Part shown: positions 14,864 to 22,386 of the stretch, in pieces
How the letters are laid out: the number at the start of each line of letters is the position of its first letter
Position numbering within the stretch: position 1 is the first letter of the stretch
Virus record (IMG/VR): IMGVR_UViG_3300046517_001799
Location: 1 to 31,052 of that record
Origin: a virus
Reading direction: 5' to 3' (one strand)
DNA length: 31,052 bases
The notes under the pieces: generated by a model
Databases searched by the model: none
What the model was told of the DNA's origin: nothing
Seen by the model: the letters and a program-made list of their open reading frames with translations, nothing else
Program-made: the position numbers and the translations under genes

Positions 14864-15232
14864 ATGCATCGACGCACGCTTCCCGTGGTCCTCGCGGCAC
14901 TCGCCTTGGCGCTCGGCGCAGCGCTCGCGGTGCACGCTCAGTCGCCCGGCACGCGGGTCGTTGGCGACGCCCTCGCTGTCTCGGGCGGCCAGCTCTACGA
15001 GATCGACAGCGGCATCGGCTGGACCGCGGTGCACGGGCTACCGATCCCGGCCGACCAGGTCGCAGCAGCGCAGCGTGGCCCATCGCTGGGGCTGGTGCTC
15101 TCGATCATCGACGTGAACGGCAACGGCTGGGCCAACAACGGTGCTGGCTCGTGGACGAGCTACGGTCCGGTTCCCGGCGCGACGCCGGCGCTCAGGCAGT
15201 CGTGGAGCGAGCTCAAGGACCGTTTCAAATAG
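14864..15232 (+). CDS. Small secreted protein, the only plus-strand gene
   Basis: ATG 14864 follows AGGAGGT with 6 bases between, a near-perfect ribosome site; the frame is open upstream but without such a site. The 122-residue product starts with a classic signal peptide (MHRRTLPVVLAALALALGAA, cut predicted after VHA at about 25). The mature domain of about 97 residues contains GDALAVSGGQLYEIDSG, LGLVLSIIDVNGNGWANN and GSWTSYGPVPGATPAL, and ends in a basic helix. It reads divergently from the late operon, across the repeat array, and has its own terminator. This is the layout of an independently expressed moron. I do not recognise a family. Confidence 0.75.
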   Translation: MHRRTLPVVLAALALALGAALAVHAQSPGTRVVGDALAVSGGQLYEIDSGIGWTAVHGLPIPADQVAAAQRGPSLGLVLSIIDVNGNGWANNGAGSWTSYGPVPGATPALRQSWSELKDRFK

Positions 15233-15243
15233 AAACGGTTTTT
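15219..15243 (+). terminator. Rho-independent terminator of the plus-strand gene
   Basis: ACCGTTTC (15219-15226) pairs with GAAACGGT (15232-15239) around AAATA, followed by T at 15240-15243. The hairpin includes the stop codon of the plus-strand gene. It also separates this gene from the convergent replication operon, whose last stop is at 15248. Confidence 0.85.
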
Positions 15244-15247
15244 CCCG

Positions 15248-15628
15248 TCAAGCCTTGCGCGGCAACGACTTCGGGTCAATGCGCTTGCTGGCCGCCGCTG
15301 CGAGGAGCATTCGAGCGCGGCTCTCGGACTCGGTGCGGCTGCCAGGCTTCGACGCCTTCACGCCCGAATGCTTGATACCCCTGCCGGTGGTCCACGAGCC
15401 ATTGGCGCGCCTGACGGTGGAGTCGCCTGCCGGCATCCACTCGCCCATCTCCGCGACGGTGGGCGCGGCGCAGATGACGAAGAGGTCCGGGCGGGATCCG
15501 GCGAGGAAAACACCATCAGTATCGCGCTCGCGGCCAGTGCACCATTCGAACAGCGTTTCCTGCGGGAACCCGCGCCGCGCCATCCGCTCCGCCTGGATGA
15601 ACGGCGCGACCTGGTCTTCGATACTCAT
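15248..15628 (-). CDS. Unknown protein at the end of the replication operon
   Basis: The 126-residue product starts at ATG 15628 in an ATGA overlap with the helicase stop. The first half contains MARRGFPQETLFEWCTG and LFVICAAPTVAEMGEW, the second half is basic and polar (KASKPGSRTESESRARMLLA). The 'APTVAEMGEW' stretch resembles a short motif seen in unannotated phage proteins, but I know no function for it. It is the last gene of the leftward operon before the convergent terminator. Confidence 0.7.
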   Translation of the reverse strand: MSIEDQVAPFIQAERMARRGFPQETLFEWCTGRERDTDGVFLAGSRPDLFVICAAPTVAEMGEWMPAGDSTVRRANGSWTTGRGIKHSGVKASKPGSRTESESRARMLLAAAASKRIDPKSLPRKA

Positions 15629-17112
15629 GCCTCCTCCCTCATCCTCCACGTCCACACGCGCGGCGAGAGCCTCACGCGCTCGAGCCCGCGCTCCTCGAGC
15701 TTGCCGAGGATGCGACGAGCGCTGCGGATACTGATGCCCGTGGCCTGGGCAACGGACTCGCCGGTAACGCCGTGCGGGTTGTTCTGGGCGAACCCCCAGA
15801 CCGTCTCCATGTTCACGTCCGCGACCTTCTCCGGCGCGCTCACGAGCTGGGTGGGCCCGCCTTCTTCCGGGATCTCGTAGTGAATAGGCTCGGGCTCGCG
15901 GGCGTAGTTGGCCTTGTCGAAGTAGATGGTGCGCATGCGTGACTGGCTGCGGCTGACGGTGATGACCGTGTTGACATCGGTGGTGAAGCGCGTACCGCCG
16001 CGAACGAGCGAGATGCGATCGGTCTTCGAGCGGTCGTCGACCTTCTTCTCGTGGTGGATCAGCATGATGGCGCAGTTGGTGCTGTAGCGCACGTCGTCCA
16101 GGCCGGCGGTCATCTCGGAGATCACCTCGTTCTTTTCCTCGCGGCTGCCCATGCAGCGCGACAGGGCGTCGATGATGACCATGTTCAAGGACAGCGCTTC
16201 GATGGCATGGCGGAGGGCGGTGGTGCCGCGGCGATTAGTGAGGTCCAGGCCGCCGTCGATCTGCTGGCGCGTGAGCCAGTGGAAGGCGCCGCCGTCGCCG
16301 CGGAGGTCCAGGGCCCGGTAGGATTCGAGCAGGGCAGCGCGCTCCTTCGGCACGCGGCCGTCGCCGAAGACCTGGACGCAGCGCTCGAGCCAGCGGAAGT
16401 TATCGAACTCGAGCGCCATGTAGCCGACGCGGGCGGGGAACTGTGAAGTGACGAGTCCCATCCAGCGCTCGCCGCGGGCCATGGCGACGGCGAGCTCGAG
16501 CGCCAGGCGGCTCTTGCCCAGGCCCGGCTGGCCGGCGAAGAGGGCGAGGTCGCCGCCGCAGATCAGGCCATCGCCGAGGAGCGAGACCGGCTCGTTCAGA
16601 TCCTCGGCGGTGATGGCGAGCGAGGCGCCGAAGGCGGCGAGGAGGCCGCGGCGCGAGGCCCCGGCGGTGGAGGCGCCACGGAGCAGCGATGCGAACTCGC
16701 CGGCGGTCGCGGCAGGGTCTTCGGAGCTGCGAGCGGATTCGGCCAGGGCGCGGGCGTGGCCGATCAGCTCGCGCTGGCGTTCGGCGCGGACGATGAGCTC
16801 CGCATGCGCCTCGACGTTGGCGGAGGTGACGGCCTCGTCCATCAGGCCGGCGAGGTAGTCCAGGCCGCCGATGCGTTTCAGGTCGTCGGCGCGCTCGAGC
16901 TCATCGGCGAGCGTGATGAGATCGACCTCGGCGCCGCGGGCGTGGACCGAGAGGATGGCGCCGAAGATGATGGCGTGAGCTGTACGGTGGAAGCTGGAGG
17001 GCCGGAGCAGGCGCTGGGCGGTCGCTATCGCCTCGCGGCCGAGCAGCATGGCGGCGAGGATGGAGCGCTCGGCATGGATGTCCTGCGGCGGGGTGAGGGC
17101 GGTGGTGGTCAC
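15625..17112 (-). CDS. Replicative helicase-like protein: DnaB-type N-terminus, RepA-like ATPase, C-terminal winged helix
   Basis: The 495-residue product starts at GTG 17112 (GTGA overlap). Residues 8-105 (HAERSILAAMLLGREAIATA, GAEVDLITLADELER, GLDYLAGLMDEAVTSANVEA) are a DnaB N-terminal domain. The ATPase that follows is of the RepA/AAA_25 kind: GGDLALFAGQPGLGKSRLAL (Walker A near 195-201) and NMVIIDALSRCMGS (Walker B near 312). The C-terminal 60 residues (PHGVTGESVAQATGISIRSA, RRILGKLEERGLERV) form a winged helix-turn-helix. This would be a replication helicase or initiator with its own DNA-binding domain. It lies in a cluster with methyltransferase, nuclease, SSB and recombinase genes. 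Confidence 0.82.
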   Translation of the reverse strand: MTTTALTPPQDIHAERSILAAMLLGREAIATAQRLLRPSSFHRTAHAIIFGAILSVHARGAEVDLITLADELERADDLKRIGGLDYLAGLMDEAVTSANVEAHAELIVRAERQRELIGHARALAESARSSEDPAATAGEFASLLRGASTAGASRRGLLAAFGASLAITAEDLNEPVSLLGDGLICGGDLALFAGQPGLGKSRLALELAVAMARGERWMGLVTSQFPARVGYMALEFDNFRWLERCVQVFGDGRVPKERAALLESYRALDLRGDGGAFHWLTRQQIDGGLDLTNRRGTTALRHAIEALSLNMVIIDALSRCMGSREEKNEVISEMTAGLDDVRYSTNCAIMLIHHEKKVDDRSKTDRISLVRGGTRFTTDVNTVITVSRSQSRMRTIYFDKANYAREPEPIHYEIPEEGGPTQLVSAPEKVADVNMETVWGFAQNNPHGVTGESVAQATGISIRSARRILGKLEERGLERVRLSPRVWTWRMREEA

Positions 17113-17750
17113 AGTGGGAGCATCTCTTGCTGCAGGCGCTTCGCTGCGAGCTCGCAGTAGCGCTCCTCGACCTCGATGCCGATGGCGCTCCGGCCCTCAC
17201 GCTTTGCGGCGACGAGGCTGGTGCCGGACCCCATGAACGGATCCACGATCAGATCCTCGGCGTCGCTCCACCAGTGGACCAGCCAGTTCGCGGCCTTCTG
17301 CGAGCGCGGGCAGCGATGATCCATCGTTCGATCGTTGGCCTGGTAGGTGATCGAGAGACCGCCAGGGATGACGCGCCGGCCCGGCTTCGAGGACGGATGC
17401 GAACCGAGCACGTGGATCACCTCGCAGTCCATGAGGATGCGACCGTAGTAGCCCGGGATCGCGCGGCGCAGGATGACCGTCCGCTGATATGGAAGGTGGT
17501 CAAGCCCCCCCCGTAGCCATGCGCGGGGATCCGCTGTGCACGCGAGCCAGAGCAGGAGCCGGTCGCAGTTGAGCAGCGGCACGATCTCTGCCCAGAGTTC
17601 GAGCGCCCGCGTACAGCCCTGCACGATGTCGGTCTTCGCCGGCCAGGGCGGATCGGTCAGAACGACGGCAGCTCTCGGTAGCGCGGGCAGGACCTCGCGC
17701 GAGTCTCCGTGGTAGATGGTGATGCCACCGTGCTCGTAGTAGGGTTTCAC
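17109..17750 (-). CDS. DNA methyltransferase (N4-cytosine/N6-adenine, beta class)
   Basis: The 213-residue product starts at GTG 17750 (GTGA overlap). The catalytic motif is DPPW at 33-36 and the S-adenosylmethionine motif FMGSGTSLVAA lies at about 172, followed by GIEVEERYCELAAKRL. The catalytic motif before the cofactor motif indicates the beta class (N6_N4_Mtase family). Phages use such enzymes against host restriction or for regulation. Its gene overlaps a PD-(D/E)XK nuclease-like gene by 4 bases. Target sequence cannot be read from the protein. Confidence 0.88.
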   Translation of the reverse strand: MKPYYEHGGITIYHGDSREVLPALPRAAVVLTDPPWPAKTDIVQGCTRALELWAEIVPLLNCDRLLLWLACTADPRAWLRGGLDHLPYQRTVILRRAIPGYYGRILMDCEVIHVLGSHPSSKPGRRVIPGGLSITYQANDRTMDHRCPRSQKAANWLVHWWSDAEDLIVDPFMGSGTSLVAAKREGRSAIGIEVEERYCELAAKRLQQEMLPL

Positions 17751-18169
17751 CCGATCCGCGCCTTCATGCTCGGATCGTCGGCGAGCCGCGTCAGGTGCTC
17801 GTTGATGCGCACGTAGCCCGGGACGCCGCCGCCGCGGAGCGAGTTCATCAGCTTAAGGAACGTGGGCAGCGAGAGCACGACGCGGAACGGCGTGCTGTGC
17901 GAGCGCGAGCTCTGGCGCACGAAGGCGACCGGGATCTCGCTCGGGTCGGCGGCGGTGACGGCCTCCTCGAATGCGGCGAGCGGGCGCGGTGTGCCCATCT
18001 CCTTCACCTGGACACAGAGCCCGGGCGTGCCCTTGAGATCCCGGCCGAGCGTCTCGCCCTGGCCTTCTTCACCGGAGACGCGGCGCTGGGCGTCGGGGTA
18101 GACGGCCTGCAGGATGCGAGCGGCGGCGCGTTCGGCCTCGGCGCCCTTCGTTCGTGAGCGGCGGCCCAT
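17747..18169 (-). CDS. PD-(D/E)XK nuclease-like protein (possible junction resolvase)
   Basis: The selected start is ATG 18169, which overlaps the upstream stop by one base (TGATG), giving 140 residues; the open frame upstream is a shadow. The N-terminus KGAEAERAAARILQAVYPDA is a basic/acidic helix, and LGRDLKGTPGLCVQVKEMG provides D44 and the Q54-x-K56 pair of a PD-(D/E)XK core. This design fits small phage resolvases or repair nucleases. The other option is a restriction enzyme paired with the overlapping methyltransferase, but the size and phage replication context favour the first. Confidence 0.65.
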   Translation of the reverse strand: MGRRSRTKGAEAERAAARILQAVYPDAQRRVSGEEGQGETLGRDLKGTPGLCVQVKEMGTPRPLAAFEEAVTAADPSEIPVAFVRQSSRSHSTPFRVVLSLPTFLKLMNSLRGGGVPGYVRINEHLTRLADDPSMKARIG

Positions 18170-18600
18170 CAGCGGGCCCGCACGAAGCGATAGCGGGCCT
18201 TGAAGCGGAGGAGCGGCACGCGGGGGAAGCCGGGCGTGCTGGCCCCGTTCGAGGACGTGCGCCGGATGATGACCACGCCGCTCTCGATCGCGTGGATGGC
18301 GAAGAGCATGCCGTTCGGCGACCGCCACACCTGGCCGGGTGCCGGCTTGGCGGAGCCGACGACCGCGAACGGGTTCTCGGTGAAGGAGAATCCCGGCGGC
18401 AGGTGGCGGACCGGGAGCGGGCCCGTGTATTCGCCATTGCGCCCGGGCGAGGCGGTGCCCATGACCGCGTCGTCTCGGTTCCTGCAGCGCGCGGTCTTGT
18501 GGAGAGGGCTGCCGCAGTTCTCACAGCACGGCTCGTCCATGATGAAGTCGAGCGAGCTGCGGTAGCGCACACGGCGATCCGTGCCGTTGCTCAAGGCCAT
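18169..18600 (-). CDS. CCHC zinc-knuckle protein in the replication operon
   Basis: The 143-residue product starts at ATG 18600 after GGAGG with 6 bases between. Residues 26-39 (CENCGSPLHKTARC) are an exact C-x2-C-x4-H-x4-C zinc knuckle, the second in this phage. Downstream are beta-type segments PPGFSFTENPFAVVGSAK, VWRSPNGMLFAIHAIESG and VVIIRRTSS, then a basic end (RFKARYRFVRAR). A nucleic-acid-binding role is likely from the knuckle and basic tail. The central region (W-x-SPNG-x-LF-x-I) recalls small beta-barrel folds, but no family is recognised. Confidence 0.75.
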   Translation of the reverse strand: MALSNGTDRRVRYRSSLDFIMDEPCCENCGSPLHKTARCRNRDDAVMGTASPGRNGEYTGPLPVRHLPPGFSFTENPFAVVGSAKPAPGQVWRSPNGMLFAIHAIESGVVIIRRTSSNGASTPGFPRVPLLRFKARYRFVRAR

Positions 18601-18626
18601 CCCTGGCCTCCATGGTGGTGCGCGGG

Positions 18627-19523
18627 CTATCCGCGCGGGTGGTACTTCTTGCGCTCCTCGGCGAGCCGCCGGAGGTCCAGGTGGGTGTAGATCTCGGTGC
18701 TGCGGATGCTGGCGTGGCGCAGGAGCTCCTGGATGACGCGGACGTGGGCGCCGCGCTCCATGAGGTGCGTGGCGAAGCTGTGCCGCAGCATGTGCGGCGT
18801 GAGCTTGGAGAGCCCGGCCTGGGCGCCACGCTCGCCGACCATGCGATGGAGGCCGGCGTACTTGAGCGGTCCACCGAAGACGTTGGCCCAGAGGTGGTCG
18901 TGGCGTTCGCGGGCGATCAGGATCGGCCGGCCGTGCTCGAGATAGGTGCGGAGCGCGTCGGCGGCCGCGTCGCCGTAGCTGACGATGGCTTCGACGTTCC
19001 CCTTGCCACGGACCCTGAACGCCTTCGAGCGCTCGTCCACGTGCTTCATGCGCAGGCCCAGCAGCTCGGCGGCACGCAGGCCCGCGCCGTAGAGGAGCTC
19101 GAGGATGGCGCGGTCGCGGAGCGAGAGCGGGTCTTTTCCGGAGACGGTGTCGATCAGGTTCGCGGCCTGCTCCTGGGTGATGTGTTTCGGCAGCCGCTTG
19201 CCGATCCTGATGGGGATCCGCTTCTCGATCGGGTTGGAGCTGGCGGCGCCTTGAGCGGCGAGCCACTCGTGGAAGCGGCGGATGCCGGTCTGGTGCGATG
19301 CGATGGTGCCCGGGGCGTGGCCGCGGGACTTCAGCGACTGGAGGTAGCGGGCGATCGTGTCGCGTGTTGATTGCGACGGATCGCTCTCGGTGATGTTCAG
19401 GGCCTGCAGGTACATGCTCACGCTCGATGCGTAGATGCGGACGGTGGATTCGGTGACGCCTTCAGCTCTGAGGAAGTGGACGAACTGCTCGAGGAGTCTG
19501 CTGCGCATGGCACTGGGCTCCAT
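18627..19523 (-). CDS. Tyrosine recombinase, XerC/D-like (integrase)
   Basis: From ATG 19523 the protein has 298 residues, the usual XerC/D length; ATG 19508 is possible too (GGAG nine bases upstream). Residues 5-90 are the SAM-like core-binding domain. All catalytic residues are present: R150 (GAGLRAAELL), K174 (RGKGN), H244 and R247 (HMLRHSFATH), H270 (LLRHASI) and Y279 (EIYTHL). It could integrate the phage genome or resolve dimers at a host dif site. It sits inside the replication operon rather than at its edge, and no att site is evident nearby. Confidence 0.92.
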   Translation of the reverse strand: MEPSAMRSRLLEQFVHFLRAEGVTESTVRIYASSVSMYLQALNITESDPSQSTRDTIARYLQSLKSRGHAPGTIASHQTGIRRFHEWLAAQGAASSNPIEKRIPIRIGKRLPKHITQEQAANLIDTVSGKDPLSLRDRAILELLYGAGLRAAELLGLRMKHVDERSKAFRVRGKGNVEAIVSYGDAAADALRTYLEHGRPILIARERHDHLWANVFGGPLKYAGLHRMVGERGAQAGLSKLTPHMLRHSFATHLMERGAHVRVIQELLRHASIRSTEIYTHLDLRRLAEERKKYHPRG

Positions 19524-19554
19524 CGGGCGTGTTCCTGAGCCCTGTCCGTAGGGG

Positions 19555-19803
19555 TCAGCCGGCGCGCATCCAGTGGAGGATGAGGGCCTCTCGTTCGGGG
19601 ATTGTTGGCTTGTCGGGTAGCGGCGCCTTCTGCTTGAGTGAGACGAGCCGCTCACGTTGCTTTTGTGCACGCTCACGCTCCAGGCGGTCATTGACCGCAG
19701 CGCGGCAGCGCGGGCATTTGTCGAACGGATGGCCGCGACGGCGCCAGAAGCGGCGCGTGCAGCCGGGCGTGTTGCAGGCGAGAAGCTGCCGCGGGGATCT
19801 CAT
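19555..19803 (-). CDS. Small zinc-finger protein
   Basis: The 82-residue product starts at ATG 19803 (ATGA overlap). CNTPGC near residue 10 and CPRC near 30 form a four-Cys zinc ribbon with a basic loop between them (TRRFWRRRGHPFDK). A long charged helix follows (RLERERAQKQRERLVSL), then an acidic/hydrophobic end. DNA or RNA binding is plausible. No specific family is recognised. Confidence 0.7.
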   Translation of the reverse strand: MRSPRQLLACNTPGCTRRFWRRRGHPFDKCPRCRAAVNDRLERERAQKQRERLVSLKQKAPLPDKPTIPEREALILHWMRAG

Positions 19804-20312
19804 CGCGTGTCGCGCACCGCGCGGGCGATCTTCGTCAGCAGTCGCTCGGTGGCGCCGCGCCGGATGCTCACCTCGTTGAACTTCATCGCGACCGCTTCGC
19901 CGAGGTCGATCCCGAGACGAGCCGCCAGCAGGTCGGCATAGGTCACGAGGTCGGCCAGCTCGCGGCCAATCTCATCGAGCGGGACGGCCTCGCCCCGGCG
20001 CAGCTTCTTGATGAGGTTGCACGCCTCGCCGCACTCACCGGCCATCGCGCAGGCCCAATCGGTCGGCGTCCACGAAGCGATCGTGTGCCCGAACGTCGGC
20101 CCCTCGCAGCGCGAGACGTTCGCTTCCCGCAACTCGTCGAACGTCAGACCACTCGTCGCTCGTCCGACCGCTGGCTCGGGCTGCTTCGGCAGCTGCGGCT
20201 TCGGGCACGGTCCCGAATAGCCGTGGTAGTAGAACATCTCCTCGCCGGGCGGCATCGGTTCGCCGCACAGCGTGCACAGTGCTCTCTCGGGCTGCTTCGC
20301 TGGCTCGGTCAT
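19800..20312 (-). CDS. MazG-like NTP pyrophosphohydrolase with N-terminal zinc motif
   Basis: ATG 20312 follows GGAGGA with good spacing; 170 residues. Residues 80-160 form the all-alpha MazG fold: MAGECGEACNLIKKL supplies E93 and E96, and GRELADLVTYADLLA supplies E118 and D121, the metal-binding E-x2-E and E-x2-D pairs. Substrates of the family include (d)NTPs and dUTP. The N-terminus has CTLCGEP and a later C36, possibly a small zinc site, as seen in other MazG-like phage proteins. It may tune nucleotide pools or ppGpp signalling during infection; the substrate is unknown. Confidence 0.8.
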   Translation of the reverse strand: MTEPAKQPERALCTLCGEPMPPGEEMFYYHGYSGPCPKPQLPKQPEPAVGRATSGLTFDELREANVSRCEGPTFGHTIASWTPTDWACAMAGECGEACNLIKKLRRGEAVPLDEIGRELADLVTYADLLAARLGIDLGEAVAMKFNEVSIRRGATERLLTKIARAVRDTR

Positions 20313-20509
20313 CGGGGCTCCTCCAAGTTTCGCGGGATGGACACGGCGCCTGTCGATGCACCGTTCCCCGGGCTCTGCCCCGCTCGCCGGAGTCCTAGGC
20401 ACCGGCGGCAGTGCTCACCCTCAACCGTGGCGTGGTCGCGGTTCCCTGAAGTGGCCTCCGCAAGTGCCGGCCAATAAACGGCCCTTCCATGCCCATCCCG
20501 CACCATCAC
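20309..20509 (-). CDS. Small unknown protein coupled to MazG-like gene
   Basis: The 66-residue product begins at GTG 20509 in a GTGA overlap and ends in an ATGA overlap with the MazG-like start, so it is framed by translational coupling at both ends. It contains HCRRCLGLRRAGQSPGN, with one C-x2-C pair, and no hydrophobic segment. The coding quality is modest; the case rests on the overlaps. Function unknown. Confidence 0.5.
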   Translation of the reverse strand: MMVRDGHGRAVYWPALAEATSGNRDHATVEGEHCRRCLGLRRAGQSPGNGASTGAVSIPRNLEEPR

Positions 20510-21912
20510 GTCTTCCTCCGGTACACCGAGATCGTCCCGGTCGCGAGCAGGTCGTAGTCAGCGAGCGCCTGGTCGCGTTCGGCGAGTGAGCGGAACGGCG
20601 CGCCGGTGCCAGCGAACGCCTCCGAGCTGGAGATGACCGCAGGCCGCACGACCAGCCAGGTGGGCCGTTCGAGCTTCACCTCGTCCGCGTACCAACCGGC
20701 ACCGCGAGAGCGCAGCGAGACGAGCTGCGGCGACACGAGCCCGACCTCGTCGATGACGCGGAGCCCGGTGCGATAGCCCACGTAACCGATGGGCTCCAGG
20801 AACACCGAATCGGTGGACCGCGCGTTCTCAGCGATCAGCCCGGCGGCGCGGCCGAAGGAGTCCGCCTCGCTCCCCGCACGGCCGCCATAGAGGTGCGCGG
20901 CCGCGTTCCACGTCCCGAGCATCATCACCGAGACGGCGATCGGCAGCGCCCGCCCGCGTGCGATGTGCGGGAAGCCGCTCGCTCCGAGGAGAGCGAACGC
21001 CCCGAACGGCGGCACGATGTACCACCAGAAATAGGCGGTGCCGCTGGCGGCGTAGCCGAGCCAGATGGCAATCCCTGCACCAGCGGCCAGCGACGCCCCG
21101 GAGAGGCTCCGCCAGCCGAGCTCGCGCACGCCCACGACCGCCGAGGCAATGAAGACCGCCATCACCGGCAGCAGGTGCAGGCACTCGCTCAAACGTGGCG
21201 CATGCCCGCTGAAGAGCCCCGGGACCAGCCACTCGTACCAGAAGCTCCCGGCCAGCGGCCCCGGCGTGCCGTAGAGCGCCGCCTTGGCGATGACGCTCTG
21301 CGGGATGGGGCTCCCGAAGTAGATCGTGGTGGCCGCGACCGCGAGCAGGAACACGCACAGCGCGATCAGGCGCTCGCGCCACTCGGCCGCGAGCCCGATC
21401 ACCGCCGCGGCGAGCAGGCCCTCGGGCCGCATGACCGCGAGGAGCCCGAGCGCCAAGCCCGCCCGCGGTGAGTATTCGGAGACCTGGCACGCCGCGAGCA
21501 TGATGAGGAAGAGGAACGCGCTCGTCTCGAGCCCCGAGCCGGCGGCCGCAGCGAAGAGCGGCCATCCGGCGAAGAAGACCGAGAACGAGAGCCGCGCCGA
21601 GCCGGAGAGCATCTGCCAGCCGAGCCAGAGCGTGCCGAGATCGGCGAGCAGACTCGTGCCCCGGGTCCACGCGACAGGGTCGACGTGGAGCCCGAGGCCG
21701 AGCGCGCACCACAGCGTCCACGGGAGCGAGGTGAAGCCCATCACGCGCTCGCCGAGGTTGTAGACGAGCCCGTGCCCGGCGACGAGGTTCGCGGCGTAGC
21801 GGAACGTGATGTAGGCGTCCTCGATCGCGAGCGGCATGGCGAGCCAGAGCCAGAGGTGGCCGACGACCAGCAGGCCGGCGCAGGCGAGGAGCGGGAGCGG
21901 GACGCGCCTCAT
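20506..21912 (-). CDS. Multi-pass membrane glycosyltransferase (GT-C type)
   Basis: The 468-residue product starts at ATG 21912 (ATGA overlap). About ten membrane helices are visible, beginning LLACAGLLVVGHLWLWLAM. The first outside loop has EDAYITFRYAANLVAGHGLV followed by YNLGERVMGFTSLPW; acidic residues here plus 'FRYAxNLxxGxGLVxNxGExVxGxTS' are typical of GT-C enzymes that use lipid-linked sugar donors, such as the mycobacterial AftB/ArnT-like groups. The last 120 residues are soluble. In a phage it could modify the host envelope to change the receptor, in the manner of O-antigen converting Gtr proteins. It lies among replication genes, not morons, and no flippase or donor-forming partner is seen. 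Confidence 0.8.
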   Translation of the reverse strand: MRRVPLPLLACAGLLVVGHLWLWLAMPLAIEDAYITFRYAANLVAGHGLVYNLGERVMGFTSLPWTLWCALGLGLHVDPVAWTRGTSLLADLGTLWLGWQMLSGSARLSFSVFFAGWPLFAAAAGSGLETSAFLFLIMLAACQVSEYSPRAGLALGLLAVMRPEGLLAAAVIGLAAEWRERLIALCVFLLAVAATTIYFGSPIPQSVIAKAALYGTPGPLAGSFWYEWLVPGLFSGHAPRLSECLHLLPVMAVFIASAVVGVRELGWRSLSGASLAAGAGIAIWLGYAASGTAYFWWYIVPPFGAFALLGASGFPHIARGRALPIAVSVMMLGTWNAAAHLYGGRAGSEADSFGRAAGLIAENARSTDSVFLEPIGYVGYRTGLRVIDEVGLVSPQLVSLRSRGAGWYADEVKLERPTWLVVRPAVISSSEAFAGTGAPFRSLAERDQALADYDLLATGTISVYRRKT

Positions 21913-22340
21913 GCCTCGGCCTCTTCGGCGGAGTCCTCGTCCTCGAAGTCCATCTCCTCCTGGCGTTCCCAGTCCTCGATCTCGCGCGTCTGCAGCAGTT
22001 CGTGCGGCGCCTCGGCGTCGTAGAGCGCGACCGTGTCCTTCTCGTCGTCGGCGAACTTGAAGACGAGCCGGCGCTCCGAGAGCGCGCCCTTGGCGAGCGC
22101 ATCGGTGAGGAGGCGCTGGCGCGAGACGACCGGCCTCAGCTCCTCCTTCGCGGTCGCGATCGTCTCCCGGTGCTCCTCGGCCTTCGCGCCGAGCACCTTC
22201 AGCTCGTCGGCGATCTTCCGGAGCTGCGCGTCGTCGATGACGATGTCGACCCGCTCGTTACAGGTCTCATCGTCGCCGTAGCCGGCGATGAACCGGCCGG
22301 GCCTGTCGGGGTGCTTCGGCTTCCTGGTCTTCCGTGCCAT
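21909..22340 (-). CDS. Unknown coiled-coil, acidic-tailed protein
   Basis: ATG 22340 follows GGAGGAA with 7 bases between; 143 residues. The N-terminus is basic (MARKTRKPKHPDRPGRF), followed by VDIVIDDAQLRKIADELKVL and a heptad-like helix (KAEEHRETIATAKEEL). The C-terminus is very acidic (WERQEEMDFEDEDSAEEAEA), like SSB or host-mimic tails. It follows SSB and precedes the glycosyltransferase. No known family. Confidence 0.7.
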   Translation of the reverse strand: MARKTRKPKHPDRPGRFIAGYGDDETCNERVDIVIDDAQLRKIADELKVLGAKAEEHRETIATAKEELRPVVSRQRLLTDALAKGALSERRLVFKFADDEKDTVALYDAEAPHELLQTREIEDWERQEEMDFEDEDSAEEAEA

Positions 22341-22386
22341 TGGGGCGTTCCTCCGTGAGTGGGTGGCTACGTTGGCGCTCTCTCGC

